This document shows positions 1 through 5,970 of a DNA stretch of 7,755 bases, one piece after another; positions within the stretch are counted from its first letter, which is position 1, and every line of letters starts with the position of its first letter. This DNA is from Bacteroidales bacterium (GTDB lineage: Bacteria; Bacteroidota; Bacteroidia; Bacteroidales; FEN-979), in NCBI GenBank assembly GCA_023231005.1, contig JALNWG010000052.1, positions 1-7,755 on the forward strand, in the 5' to 3' direction. The translations under genes were made by a program, and so were the position numbers. The notes under the pieces are model-generated. The model saw nothing but the letters and a program-made list of their open reading frames with translations. It did not search any database and was not told where the DNA came from.

Positions 1-155
1 AGGATCTGTCCCCGGTATGAAGGATCGGTCAGGCTTTCGGGATACCCGGTCATAGCAGTATTGAAAACCACCTCCCCGGCGGCGCTGCCCTCATAACCAA
101 ATGAAATCCCGGCAAATTCTGTGTTGTCCTCTAAAATCAATTTTGTCCTTTTCAA
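1..155 (-). CDS. carA: Carbamoyl-phosphate synthase small subunit, N-terminal part
   Basis: This is the glutaminase subunit of carbamoyl-phosphate synthase. It supplies ammonia from glutamine to the large subunit for pyrimidine and arginine synthesis in the cytoplasm. Only the first 51 codons are inside the window and the gene continues past base 1. The translation contains the hallmark N-terminal CarA signature: a strand KLILEDNTEF, then GEVVFNTAMTGYPESLTDPS (about residues 27-46), then YRGQI. The frame has no ATG or GTG between its promoter-like box and the conserved region, so the best start is TTG at 155-153, giving a protein that begins (M)KRTKLILED. It is transcribed divergently from gmd across a 174-bp gap. 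It is a housekeeping gene and probably marks the edge of the polysaccharide genes. Identity is confident from sequence recognition; the TTG start is inferred. Confidence 0.88.
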   Translation of the reverse strand, partial: MKRTKLILEDNTEFAGISFGYEGSAAGEVVFNTAMTGYPESLTDPSYRGQI

Positions 156-206
156 TTTCGGTATATGGATTTGATTTCTGGAGGGCTTTTCGTAAAAAAA
201 ACCCGG

Positions 207-214
207 CAAAGATA
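207..214 (-). promoter_or_regulatory. Putative -7 promoter box of carA
   Basis: The minus strand reads TATCTTTG, an exact match to the Bacteroidota -7 consensus TAnnTTTG. It lies 51 bp upstream of the proposed TTG start of carA. No convincing -33 TTG was seen at the usual 19-21 bp spacing; one TTG sits 15 bp upstream. A run of eight T residues follows in the leader. Confidence 0.45.
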
Positions 215-304
215 CTTGTTTTTCTAAGGCAAGCTGGAGAAAATTTATTCCTTCAAGGGGGGATCTGAAGAGGAGCTGTTATGATGGTCTGTCATTTTTT
301 TTGC

Positions 305-312
305 TATGTTTG
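305..312 (+). promoter_or_regulatory. Putative -7 promoter box of gmd
   Basis: TATGTTTG matches the Bacteroidota -7 consensus TAnnTTTG and ends 17 bp before the gmd ATG. That implies a very short leader of roughly a dozen bases. A T-rich run precedes it, but there is no clear -33 TTG at the expected distance. There is no Shine-Dalgarno motif before the ATG, only an AT-rich stretch, which is usual in this phylum. Confidence 0.45.
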
Positions 313-329
313 TCTGAAAATTCATATAT

Positions 330-1439
330 ATGTCGAAGGTTGCTTTGATTTCCGGAATTACCGGGCAGGATGGTAGTTATCTGGCAGAACTTTTATTGGA
401 GAAGGGGTATCTTGTTCATGGCATTCAACGGCGGAGCAGTTCGTTTAACACCGCAAGGATCGATCATCTGTATTATAACAATCCGGAATATCGTGACAGT
501 CGGATGTTTTTACATTATGGTGATCTTACCGATTCGAGTAACCTGAACCGGTTGGTGGAGAAGATCCAACCTGATGAGATCTATAACCTCGGGGCCCAAT
601 CGCATGTGCAGGTTTCGTTTGAAGTACCCGAATATACCGCTGATGTGGATGCCCTCGGAACGCTTCGCTTTCTGGATGCAATACGCGAAACAGGCGTGAA
701 AACAAAGTTCTATCAGGCAAGTACCAGCGAGTTATATGGAAATACTTTAGTTTGTGATAACAGTAAGGAGGCAGCAAAAATAAAAGGCAACGAAATGAAT
801 CATGAAAAAATTGACGGATTGGATGAGTATTCCTCGTTTCGGCCAACCTCTCCATACGCCGTTGCCAAACTTTATGCCTATTGGGTAACCATTAATTACC
901 GCGAGGCATACGGGCTTTTTGCCTGTAACGGGATCTTGTTCAACCATGAATCGCCCAGGCGAGGCGAGACGTTTGTAACGCGAAAAATCACGTTGGGGGT
1001 GACCCGCATCATGGCCGGGTATCAGGATAAGCTAACCCTGGGCAATATTCATACCTCCCGCGATTGGGGTTATACCCCCGAATATGCAGCGGGAATGTGG
1101 CAAATTTTACAGGCTCCAAAACCCGACGATTATGTACTGGCTACCGGCGAAACCCATACGGTGAAAGAGTTTATTGAAGAAGCTTTTGGGTATTACCATG
1201 AAAAACTGATCTGGGAAGGAGCAAACATTCATGAAACCGCCCGGCTGGCTTCCTCTGGCAAAATTGTGGTAACCATAGAACCTCAGTATTACCGCCCTAC
1301 CGATGTCCAGTTTCTTAGAGGCGATGCTTCCAAAGCTCTGAAAGAACTGGGCTGGAAACCCAAAGTGAAGTTCAAAGAACTGGTCAGGATCATGATGGAT
1401 GGAGAAAAATCACGCTGCAACCTGGCGACTGCCCGATGA
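330..1439 (+). CDS. gmd: GDP-mannose 4,6-dehydratase
   Basis: This cytoplasmic NADP-dependent short-chain dehydrogenase converts GDP-mannose to GDP-4-keto-6-deoxymannose, the precursor of GDP-fucose, GDP-rhamnose and related sugars for surface polysaccharides. The 369-residue product has the Rossmann nucleotide motif GITGQDG (9-15), followed by the family-typical RRSSSFNTARIDHLY. The catalytic stretch is QASTSELYG (129-137), with Thr132 and Glu134. The active-site YxxxK is Y176-K180 in SPYAVAKLYAYW. The substrate-binding stretch NGILFNHESPRRGETFVTRKI (about 210-230) is also present. Two oddities stand out. The loop between SELYG and SPYAVAK is about 19-20 residues longer than in E. coli Gmd, which has its Tyr at 157. 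The C-terminus stops soon after GWKPKVKFKELV, lacking the usual tail. No fcl (GDP-fucose synthase) follows in the window. The next gene is a Wzi-like protein 56 bp downstream, possibly in the same transcript. Confidence 0.95.
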   Translation: MSKVALISGITGQDGSYLAELLLEKGYLVHGIQRRSSSFNTARIDHLYYNNPEYRDSRMFLHYGDLTDSSNLNRLVEKIQPDEIYNLGAQSHVQVSFEVPEYTADVDALGTLRFLDAIRETGVKTKFYQASTSELYGNTLVCDNSKEAAKIKGNEMNHEKIDGLDEYSSFRPTSPYAVAKLYAYWVTINYREAYGLFACNGILFNHESPRRGETFVTRKITLGVTRIMAGYQDKLTLGNIHTSRDWGYTPEYAAGMWQILQAPKPDDYVLATGETHTVKEFIEEAFGYYHEKLIWEGANIHETARLASSGKIVVTIEPQYYRPTDVQFLRGDASKALKELGWKPKVKFKELVRIMMDGEKSRCNLATAR

Positions 1440-1495
1440 AAAAAGCAAGGGCAATTTCCGAAATTTTGTACATTTAATCAATATTCGCACTGCTT

Positions 1496-3397
1496 ATGAA
1501 AAAATTACTCCTCGTGATATTTTTATTTCTGTTAACAGGATGGTCATATTCCCAGGTCGTTTACGAGGATATCAACAATACCGGCATTTATGACTTTCTC
1601 GATGAACTGGCCAACAACAAGCTTATTGAATTGAACGCTGTTGTGAAACCGTACTCACGGATTTATATAGCGAAGAAGTTAAAAGAAGCAGAGAATTCGG
1701 TGAGGAATGAGGAATTGGGAGTGAGGAGTGAGGAATTAGGAGTGAGGAATGAGGAATTAGGAGTGAGGAATGAGGAATTGGGAGTGAGGAATAAAAGGAT
1801 TTTAAAGGAGCTGCATTTTTATTTGCAGGAGTATATTCCGGAATACAGAATTCTGATGCGGGATCCGGCATCCTCCTCATCCACTGGCCCATCTCCAGCC
1901 TCCACCTCATCCACTGGCCCATCTCCAGCCTCCACCTCATCCACTAGCCATTCTCCGGTGTCCACCTCATCCACTGGCCATTCTCCTCAAGGAGAAGGGG
2001 CAGTACGGCATCCAGTCCCGGATTCCACGTTGAATTACGACTGGAAGCTGAACTTTCTTTTCAAAAAGAATCCCGATATGGCAGTATCCCTGAATCCGCT
2101 GGCATTTCAGTACCAGGATCGGCTTTTTACTCTGTCGGTGAGGCCGATATTGGGGTTTGAATGGATGAGTAACCAGAATGCTGCCGAATATCACCGGTGG
2201 TGGGGCGGCAGTATGTATGGGTACATTGGTAAGAATTTCGGGTTTTATGCCAACTTGCGCGATAACAATGAAAGTACTCCGTTGGATAAACCGGAATACC
2301 TGACTTTGCGCGAAGGTCATGTGTATAAGGGGAATCCGAACGGCGGGGTGGATTATTTTGAGATGAAAGGGGGGATTTCGGTCTCCTGGAACTGGGGCTC
2401 TTTATCCTTGCTGAATGACCGGATGAGTTGGGGGAATAATATTCACGGGGCCAATATTCTCTCCGACAAAGCGCCTGCTTTTCCATATCTGTGGTTGCAT
2501 CTCAACCCGGTAAAGTGGTTTGATTTCAATTACATCCATGGATGGCTCAATTCGGGGGTGGTCGACAGCGCCCGGAGCTATACCACCGCTACCGGGGTGT
2601 ACCGCATCGTGAACCGGCAAAAGTATATTGCAGCCAACATGTTCACCTTTTCACCCTGGAAACGGCTTAACCTCTCGTTTGGCAATTCCATCATCTATAG
2701 CGATATCAATGTAAACCCGCTTTACCTGATCCCTTTCATGTTTTTCAACGCGGTGGATGCTACCCGCACGGGATATGATGACGATGCAAGTTCCAATTCT
2801 CAACTTTTTTTCGACCTCAGTTCACGGAATATCAAGCATCTTCATCTCTATGTAACCCTTTTCATTGATGAACTCAAGATGTCGCGGGTTACCGATCCGA
2901 AACTTCAGAATTTCACCAGTTGGAAGGCGGGTTTTACCCTAAGCGGTTTTCCGGTACGGAACCTTTCCCTCATGGCCGAATGGACCAAGACCAACCCGAT
3001 GACCTATAAGCATTTTATTGAGACCACCAATTTCACCTCCAATGGTTATAACATGGGAAATTACCTTCGCGACAACTCCATGGAGATCTACGTGGCCCTG
3101 ACGTATAAACCCATCCGTGGCGTGACGCTGAAACTCTCCGGTAATGTGGCGCAGCATGGTACCGACTTGCCCTATGAATCCAATAAAGGATATCCGGTAG
3201 ATGGCGTTCCTTTTATGGGCGAAAAGGTGTGGGAAAACCAGGAAGTCGCCTTTTCAGCGCGGTATGAATACATCAGCAACGGATACCTCCTTCTGGAATA
3301 TGCCCACGCAAACCACTCCGGCGATGTTCGTTATAACCCGACATTCATGCATGGAAAAACGGATACATTTACGGTCGGCCTGAGCTATGGATTTTAA
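1496..3397 (+). CDS. Capsule assembly Wzi-family outer-membrane protein with repeat-expanded N-terminal region
   Basis: Wzi-family proteins are outer-membrane beta-barrels that help anchor or assemble capsular and exopolysaccharide. The 633-residue product starts with a Sec signal peptide (MKKLLLVIFLFLLTGWSYS, likely cut before Gln20). A family-typical helical stretch follows (about 22-66), with IYDFLDELAN and VVKPYSRIYIAKKLKEAE, resuming as ILKELHFYLQEYIPEY (102-117). From about residue 180 alternating aromatic/hydrophobic strands fit a barrel, including YGYIGKNFGFYANLRDN, MSWGNNIHGANILSDKAPAF and a terminal Phe (VGLSYGF) typical of outer-membrane barrels. Two tracts look inserted: heptamer-encoded NEELGVR repeats (69-99) and Ser/Thr/Pro decapeptides (126-165). 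Both fall in linkers and make the protein longer than most relatives. It may be read through from gmd; a weak TACATTTA box at 1469-1476 could give it its own promoter. The fold assignment rests on recognised sequence pattern, not on a search. Confidence 0.82.
   Translation: MKKLLLVIFLFLLTGWSYSQVVYEDINNTGIYDFLDELANNKLIELNAVVKPYSRIYIAKKLKEAENSVRNEELGVRSEELGVRNEELGVRNEELGVRNKRILKELHFYLQEYIPEYRILMRDPASSSSTGPSPASTSSTGPSPASTSSTSHSPVSTSSTGHSPQGEGAVRHPVPDSTLNYDWKLNFLFKKNPDMAVSLNPLAFQYQDRLFTLSVRPILGFEWMSNQNAAEYHRWWGGSMYGYIGKNFGFYANLRDNNESTPLDKPEYLTLREGHVYKGNPNGGVDYFEMKGGISVSWNWGSLSLLNDRMSWGNNIHGANILSDKAPAFPYLWLHLNPVKWFDFNYIHGWLNSGVVDSARSYTTATGVYRIVNRQKYIAANMFTFSPWKRLNLSFGNSIIYSDINVNPLYLIPFMFFNAVDATRTGYDDDASSNSQLFFDLSSRNIKHLHLYVTLFIDELKMSRVTDPKLQNFTSWKAGFTLSGFPVRNLSLMAEWTKTNPMTYKHFIETTNFTSNGYNMGNYLRDNSMEIYVALTYKPIRGVTLKLSGNVAQHGTDLPYESNKGYPVDGVPFMGEKVWENQEVAFSARYEYISNGYLLLEYAHANHSGDVRYNPTFMHGKTDTFTVGLSYGF
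1700..1790 (+). repeat. Heptanucleotide tandem array inside the Wzi-like gene (13 units)
   Basis: Thirteen uninterrupted 7-bp units of the types GTGAGGA, ATGAGGA, ATTAGGA and ATTGGGA. Because seven is not a multiple of three, three heptamers make a 21-bp higher-order unit that encodes the seven-residue repeat NEELGVR or SEELGVR (residues 69-99). Every third unit is the ATTRGGA variant. In that phase a GTGAGGA or ATGAGGA unit would place TGA in frame. Rotations of the same heptamers occur at 4824-4858 and, on the minus strand, at 7454-7481. Confidence 0.95.
1871..1990 (+). repeat. Four 30-bp tandem repeats encoding Ser/Thr/Pro decapeptides, ending in a palindrome
   Basis: Four 30-bp units start at 1871, 1901, 1931 and 1961. 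The first two differ at only one position; the last two share a CCATTCTCC variant and the final unit diverges at its end. They encode decapeptides such as STSSTGPSPA and STSSTSHSPV (residues 126-165). The last unit runs into the palindrome TTCTCCT-CA-AGGAGAA (1981-1996), which encodes part of SPQGEGA. The 30-bp length keeps the reading frame whatever the copy number. The product is a flexible, low-complexity linker ahead of the barrel. Confidence 0.93.
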
Positions 3398-3399
3398 AT

Positions 3400-3424
3400 A
3401 GTGAACAGTGAACAGTGAACAGTG
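3400..3424 (+). repeat. AGTGAAC heptamer tandem repeat after the Wzi-like gene
   Basis: Three full AGTGAAC units plus AGTG begin two bases after the TAA stop codon of the Wzi-like gene. The unit resembles the AATGAAC array at 7400-7441, differing at one position. The adjacent CACTTCR array, read on the opposite strand, carries a related GTGAAG core, so the two tracts are partly complementary. The pairing is too broken (about four of seven positions) to call a terminator. Confidence 0.92.
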
Positions 3425-3428
3425 CAAT

Positions 3429-3560
3429 CACTTCGCACTTCGCACTTCACACTTCACACTTCACACTTCACACTTCACACTTCACACTTCACACTTCACA
3501 CTTCACACTTCGCACTTCACACTTCACACTTCGCACTTCACACTTCACACTTCGCACTTG
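3429..3560 (+). repeat. CACTTCR heptamer tandem array (18 full units)
   Basis: Eighteen perfect-length units of CACTTCA or CACTTCG run from 3429 to 3554, followed by a degenerate CACTTG. Only the seventh base varies, A in most units and G in five. There are no spacers, so this is a simple tandem array and not a CRISPR. With the preceding AGTGAAC tract it fills the first half of the 344-bp gene-free interval 3398-3741. Confidence 0.96.
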
Positions 3561-3604
3561 ATCTCTTGCTCACTTTTTTCATGACTTCCTGAAAATTATG
3601 ATTT

Positions 3605-3649
3605 AACATTATTTCACGTTATGCTAATGTCATAACAATGAATAATGTT
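3605..3649. other. Two-tier inverted repeat upstream of the first WecA-like gene
   Basis: Outer arms AACATTATT (3605-3613) and AATAATGTT (3641-3649) are perfect 9-bp inverted repeats. Nested inside are GTTATG (3618-3623) and CATAAC (3631-3636), also perfect and sharing the same centre near 3627. Four unpaired bases separate the tiers on each side and the central loop is seven bases. It lies 33 bp upstream of the -33 box of the next gene. It could be an operator for a dimeric or tetrameric regulator, or a cruciform/hairpin element. There is no U-run to support a terminator. Confidence 0.6.
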
Positions 3650-3682
3650 TCAAATAAGTTATGGTAAATATTAGGGTGACTA

Positions 3683-3713
3683 TTGACTTCTTTCTTCTTT
3701 TAACCTATCTTTG
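3683..3713 (+). promoter_or_regulatory. Promoter of the first WecA-like gene (-33 TTG / -7 TATCTTTG)
   Basis: TTG at 3683-3685 and TATCTTTG at 3706-3713 are separated by 20 bp. This fits the Bacteroidota sigma-ABfr consensus (TTTG / TAnnTTTG, 19-21 bp apart) in both sequence and spacing. The -7 box ends 28 bp before the ATG at 3742. It is the best promoter match in the window. Confidence 0.7.
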
Positions 3714-3741
3714 CTCGGATTTTACTTAAAAATATACCGTA

Positions 3742-4860
3742 ATGGTCTATTGGCATCTTAGTTTATCTGAGTTGGTCACTGTTCCTGTCGCAATATCTTT
3801 TTTGATTACTTTCTTTTTTGTTCCGCTCACTGTTAAAGTGGCCAAAGCAAGGGGGATTGTAGCTCGTGAAAACGGGCGGACTTCTCATAAAGGATCCATT
3901 CCAACAATGGGTGGGCTGGCGGTTTTTTCAGGATTTTATATTTCTGTACTCATTTTTGTCAATGATGTCAATTTCAGAGAATTAAATACCATTCTGGCGG
4001 GGTCGTTTCTTATTTTATTATCAGGGATGAAAGATGATATGATCGGCATATCCTGGCAAAAGAAACTATTCATTCAATTTTTAGCCGGCTGTTTGATGAT
4101 TTTTTGGGCCGATATTCGCTTGTCGAATTTACAGGGTTTCTTTGGAATTTATGAAATCAACATGGGTTGGAGTGTGGCACTTACCCTGCTCACCATTGTC
4201 GGGTTGACCAACTGTTTCAACCTTATTGATGGTATTGACGGGTTGGCTTCGGGCTTGGGGGGATTAAGTCTTGTAACGATGGGGATTTGCTTCTGGTTTA
4301 CCGGGCATATTGAGTTGGCACAGATCTCTTTTATTTTAGTTGCGGCGTTGATTGCTTTCATTCCCTTTAACCTCTACGGAAAGAGCAATAAGATATTTAT
4401 GGGCGATACCGGTTCGCTTACCCTGGGTTTCATCATCTCGGTGATGATTATCAAATTTAATCAGGTTCTCCCCGGTACCGGATCATCTTTTGCTTTTACC
4501 GCCTTGCCTGCCCTTAGCATTGCCATCGTTTTTATTCCCTTATTTGATACCTTACGGGTGTTTATTATCCGGATCTGTAAAAGAAAAAACCCGTTCAGTC
4601 CTGATAAAATCCATACCCACCATGTTTTTTTAGGGCTTGGATTAAGTCATGGACAAACGAGCCTTGTTCTCGTTGGTCTCAACCTGGGTTTTATTCTCCT
4701 TGCTTTCTTTTCTGCTCAACTTGGAACCACTATTTTGCTTTTTATTCTCTTCTTATCGGGGATCGTGATTTTCTCTGTTCCCTGTGCAAGACTCAGAAGG
4801 AAGCAACAAAAGAAAGAAGAGATAAGAATTAGGAATTCAGAATTAAGAATTAGGAATTAG
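3742..4860 (+). CDS. WecA/MraY-family polyprenyl-phosphate glycosyl-1-phosphate transferase (copy 1)
   Basis: This polytopic inner-membrane enzyme moves a sugar-1-phosphate from a UDP-sugar to undecaprenyl phosphate, the first membrane step of polysaccharide synthesis. WecA-type members use UDP-GlcNAc or related sugars. The 372-residue protein has about ten hydrophobic segments and every family motif: PTMGG (54-58), the Mg-binding DDM (98-100), NCFNLIDGIDGLA (157-169), FMGDTGS (219-225) and a histidine motif HTHH (301-304). It is WecA-like rather than MraY because of the short loops and the NLIDGIDGLA form; the true sugar is unknown. The last residues (EIRIRNSELRIRN) are encoded by a heptamer repeat that also supplies the TAG stop. 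It has its own promoter and is convergent with a paralogue, overlapping it by 18 bp. Confidence 0.9.
   Translation: MVYWHLSLSELVTVPVAISFLITFFFVPLTVKVAKARGIVARENGRTSHKGSIPTMGGLAVFSGFYISVLIFVNDVNFRELNTILAGSFLILLSGMKDDMIGISWQKKLFIQFLAGCLMIFWADIRLSNLQGFFGIYEINMGWSVALTLLTIVGLTNCFNLIDGIDGLASGLGGLSLVTMGICFWFTGHIELAQISFILVAALIAFIPFNLYGKSNKIFMGDTGSLTLGFIISVMIIKFNQVLPGTGSSFAFTALPALSIAIVFIPLFDTLRVFIIRICKRKNPFSPDKIHTHHVFLGLGLSHGQTSLVLVGLNLGFILLAFFSAQLGTTILLFILFLSGIVIFSVPCARLRRKQQKKEEIRIRNSELRIRN
4824..4858 (+). repeat. Heptamer tandem repeat at the convergent ends of the two WecA-like genes
   Basis: Five units of the form NRGAATT (AAGAATT, AGGAATT, CAGAATT, AAGAATT, AGGAATT) occupy the convergence point. 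On the plus strand they encode the repeated IRNSELRIRN tail and provide TAG at 4858-4860. On the minus strand they encode the last residues (LIPNS) of the second gene and provide TAA at 4845-4843. AGGAATT is a rotation of the GGAATTA and ATTAGGA units found at the other sites. Confidence 0.9.
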
Positions 4861-5937
4861 GTTTTTTTGCTGCCGGTCACGGATTTTCAGTAACCAGAAT
4901 GTGAGTATTAAACAAATTGCCAGGAGGATGCCCAGGATGATGATGACATTGTGAATATAATGTTGGAGGAAGATGCTGAGCAAGGCCATTAACAGGTTAA
5001 ACGTAAGCAGAAAGATCCTTACTTTACGATGAGAAAATCCCAAGGATAATAAGATATGATGAACGTGTAGCCGGTCGGCAGAAAATGGCGATTTCCTGTG
5101 TCGGATCCTCACAACCATAACACGCAGGGTGTCATACAGCGGAATGGTTAAAAAGCCCATGGCTACAACCGGAGCGGCATTGAGCCGGAACGAAATGCCC
5201 GGTTCAATCATCAGCTCGTTGAATCGCCAGGCCATCAACCCGATGAGAAAACCAACCACCAACGAACCGGAGTCGCCCATGAACAATTTGAATTTTTTAG
5301 AATAGACATTAAAATAAAAAAATGCGGCCAACGATCCGATCAGAATCGCGCATAAGGTGGCAAATCGCGTGGCACCATTAACGATAAAGAAAAATCCGAA
5401 AAGCAGGGATGTTTCAATGCCCATACCGGCAGCCAGCCCGTCGATGCCGTCGATCAGATTGAAAGCATTGATGATGGCGACAAAAACAAAGATGGTGAGC
5501 AAAACACTGGGGACTAAGCCAAGTTCATAAATGCCTAAAAATCCATAGAGGTTGGAAAACCGCATCTGAGCACCGGCAATGACCAGCGTTGCAGCCATGA
5601 CTTCCCCAAGAATTTTTTTCCAGGGAGAGAGTTCCATCAAATCATCGTACAATCCGAAAAAAAAGAGGATGATCACGCCTGTTAAAATGCTACGGAAATA
5701 AAGAATGGTATTGATCCCGGAAAAGAAAATCAGACAAAAAACCAGGGAGAGGAAAATGGATAATCCCCCCATACGCGAAATACCGCCCTGATGAACATCG
5801 CGATGGTTGGGATAGACCAGGATGTTGTGCTTTCGGGCAACCCGCACAACGTAAGGGATTGAAAAAAAGGTCAGAAAAAAGGAAAGTAAAACGGCAAAAG
5901 GAATGGTATAGCCAATGTAGGGCAGCAGATCAATCAT
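4843..5937 (-). CDS. WecA/MraY-family polyprenyl-phosphate glycosyl-1-phosphate transferase (copy 2)
   Basis: This second phosphoglycosyl transferase has the same inferred role: transfer of a sugar-1-phosphate from a nucleotide sugar to undecaprenyl phosphate at the inner membrane. The 364-residue protein has SRMGG (54-58), DDL (98-100), NAFNLIDGIDGLA (157-169), FMGDSGS (219-225) and HVHH (301-304). These motifs fall at exactly the same residue numbers as in copy 1, so the two align without a net length difference up to residue 304. Sequence between motifs has clearly diverged, so this is an older duplication or two separately acquired family members. It starts at ATG 5937, 33 bp after the stop of the ATPase gene on the same strand, with a possible promoter of its own in that gap. 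Its C-terminus ends inside the shared heptamer repeat. Confidence 0.9.
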   Translation of the reverse strand: MIDLLPYIGYTIPFAVLLSFFLTFFSIPYVVRVARKHNILVYPNHRDVHQGGISRMGGLSIFLSLVFCLIFFSGINTILYFRSILTGVIILFFFGLYDDLMELSPWKKILGEVMAATLVIAGAQMRFSNLYGFLGIYELGLVPSVLLTIFVFVAIINAFNLIDGIDGLAAGMGIETSLLFGFFFIVNGATRFATLCAILIGSLAAFFYFNVYSKKFKLFMGDSGSLVVGFLIGLMAWRFNELMIEPGISFRLNAAPVVAMGFLTIPLYDTLRVMVVRIRHRKSPFSADRLHVHHILLSLGFSHRKVRIFLLTFNLLMALLSIFLQHYIHNVIIILGILLAICLILTFWLLKIRDRQQKNLIPNS

Positions 5938-5956
5938 TTTCTTATAGTAAATATAG

Positions 5957-5964
5957 CAAAAGTA
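5957..5964 (-). promoter_or_regulatory. Putative -7 promoter box of the second WecA-like gene
   Basis: The minus strand reads TACTTTTG, matching TAnnTTTG, and ends 19 bp before the ATG at 5937. It sits in the 33-bp gap after the ATPase stop codon, so the gene could be transcribed alone as well as by read-through. A TTG lies 17 bp upstream, slightly closer than the usual 19-21 bp. Confidence 0.4.
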
Positions 5965-5970
5965 AGAAAT

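Noticed and set aside
1469..1476. TACATTTA as a -7 box for the Wzi-like gene
   Set aside because: The last base departs from TAnnTTTG and there is no -33 TTG at the right distance; it is only mentioned as a weak possibility with the gene.
1399..1593. Plus-strand 64-codon frame spanning the gmd end and the wzi-like start
   Set aside because: It overlaps both real genes in another frame and shows no resemblance to a missing Gmd tail; its length is within chance.
1623..1940. Minus-strand frame with MRWRLEMGQW-type repeats
   Set aside because: Its repeats are the complement of the heptamer and 30-bp tracts; the plus-strand frame has a signal peptide and a recognised barrel family.
3400..3450. 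Rho-independent terminator after the Wzi-like gene
   Set aside because: The facing heptamer tracts pair at only about four of every seven positions and no U-run follows.
3429..3560. Regular repeat array that could be taken for a CRISPR
   Set aside because: The units are 7 bp and directly contiguous with no spacers; there are no cas genes nearby. It is a simple tandem array.
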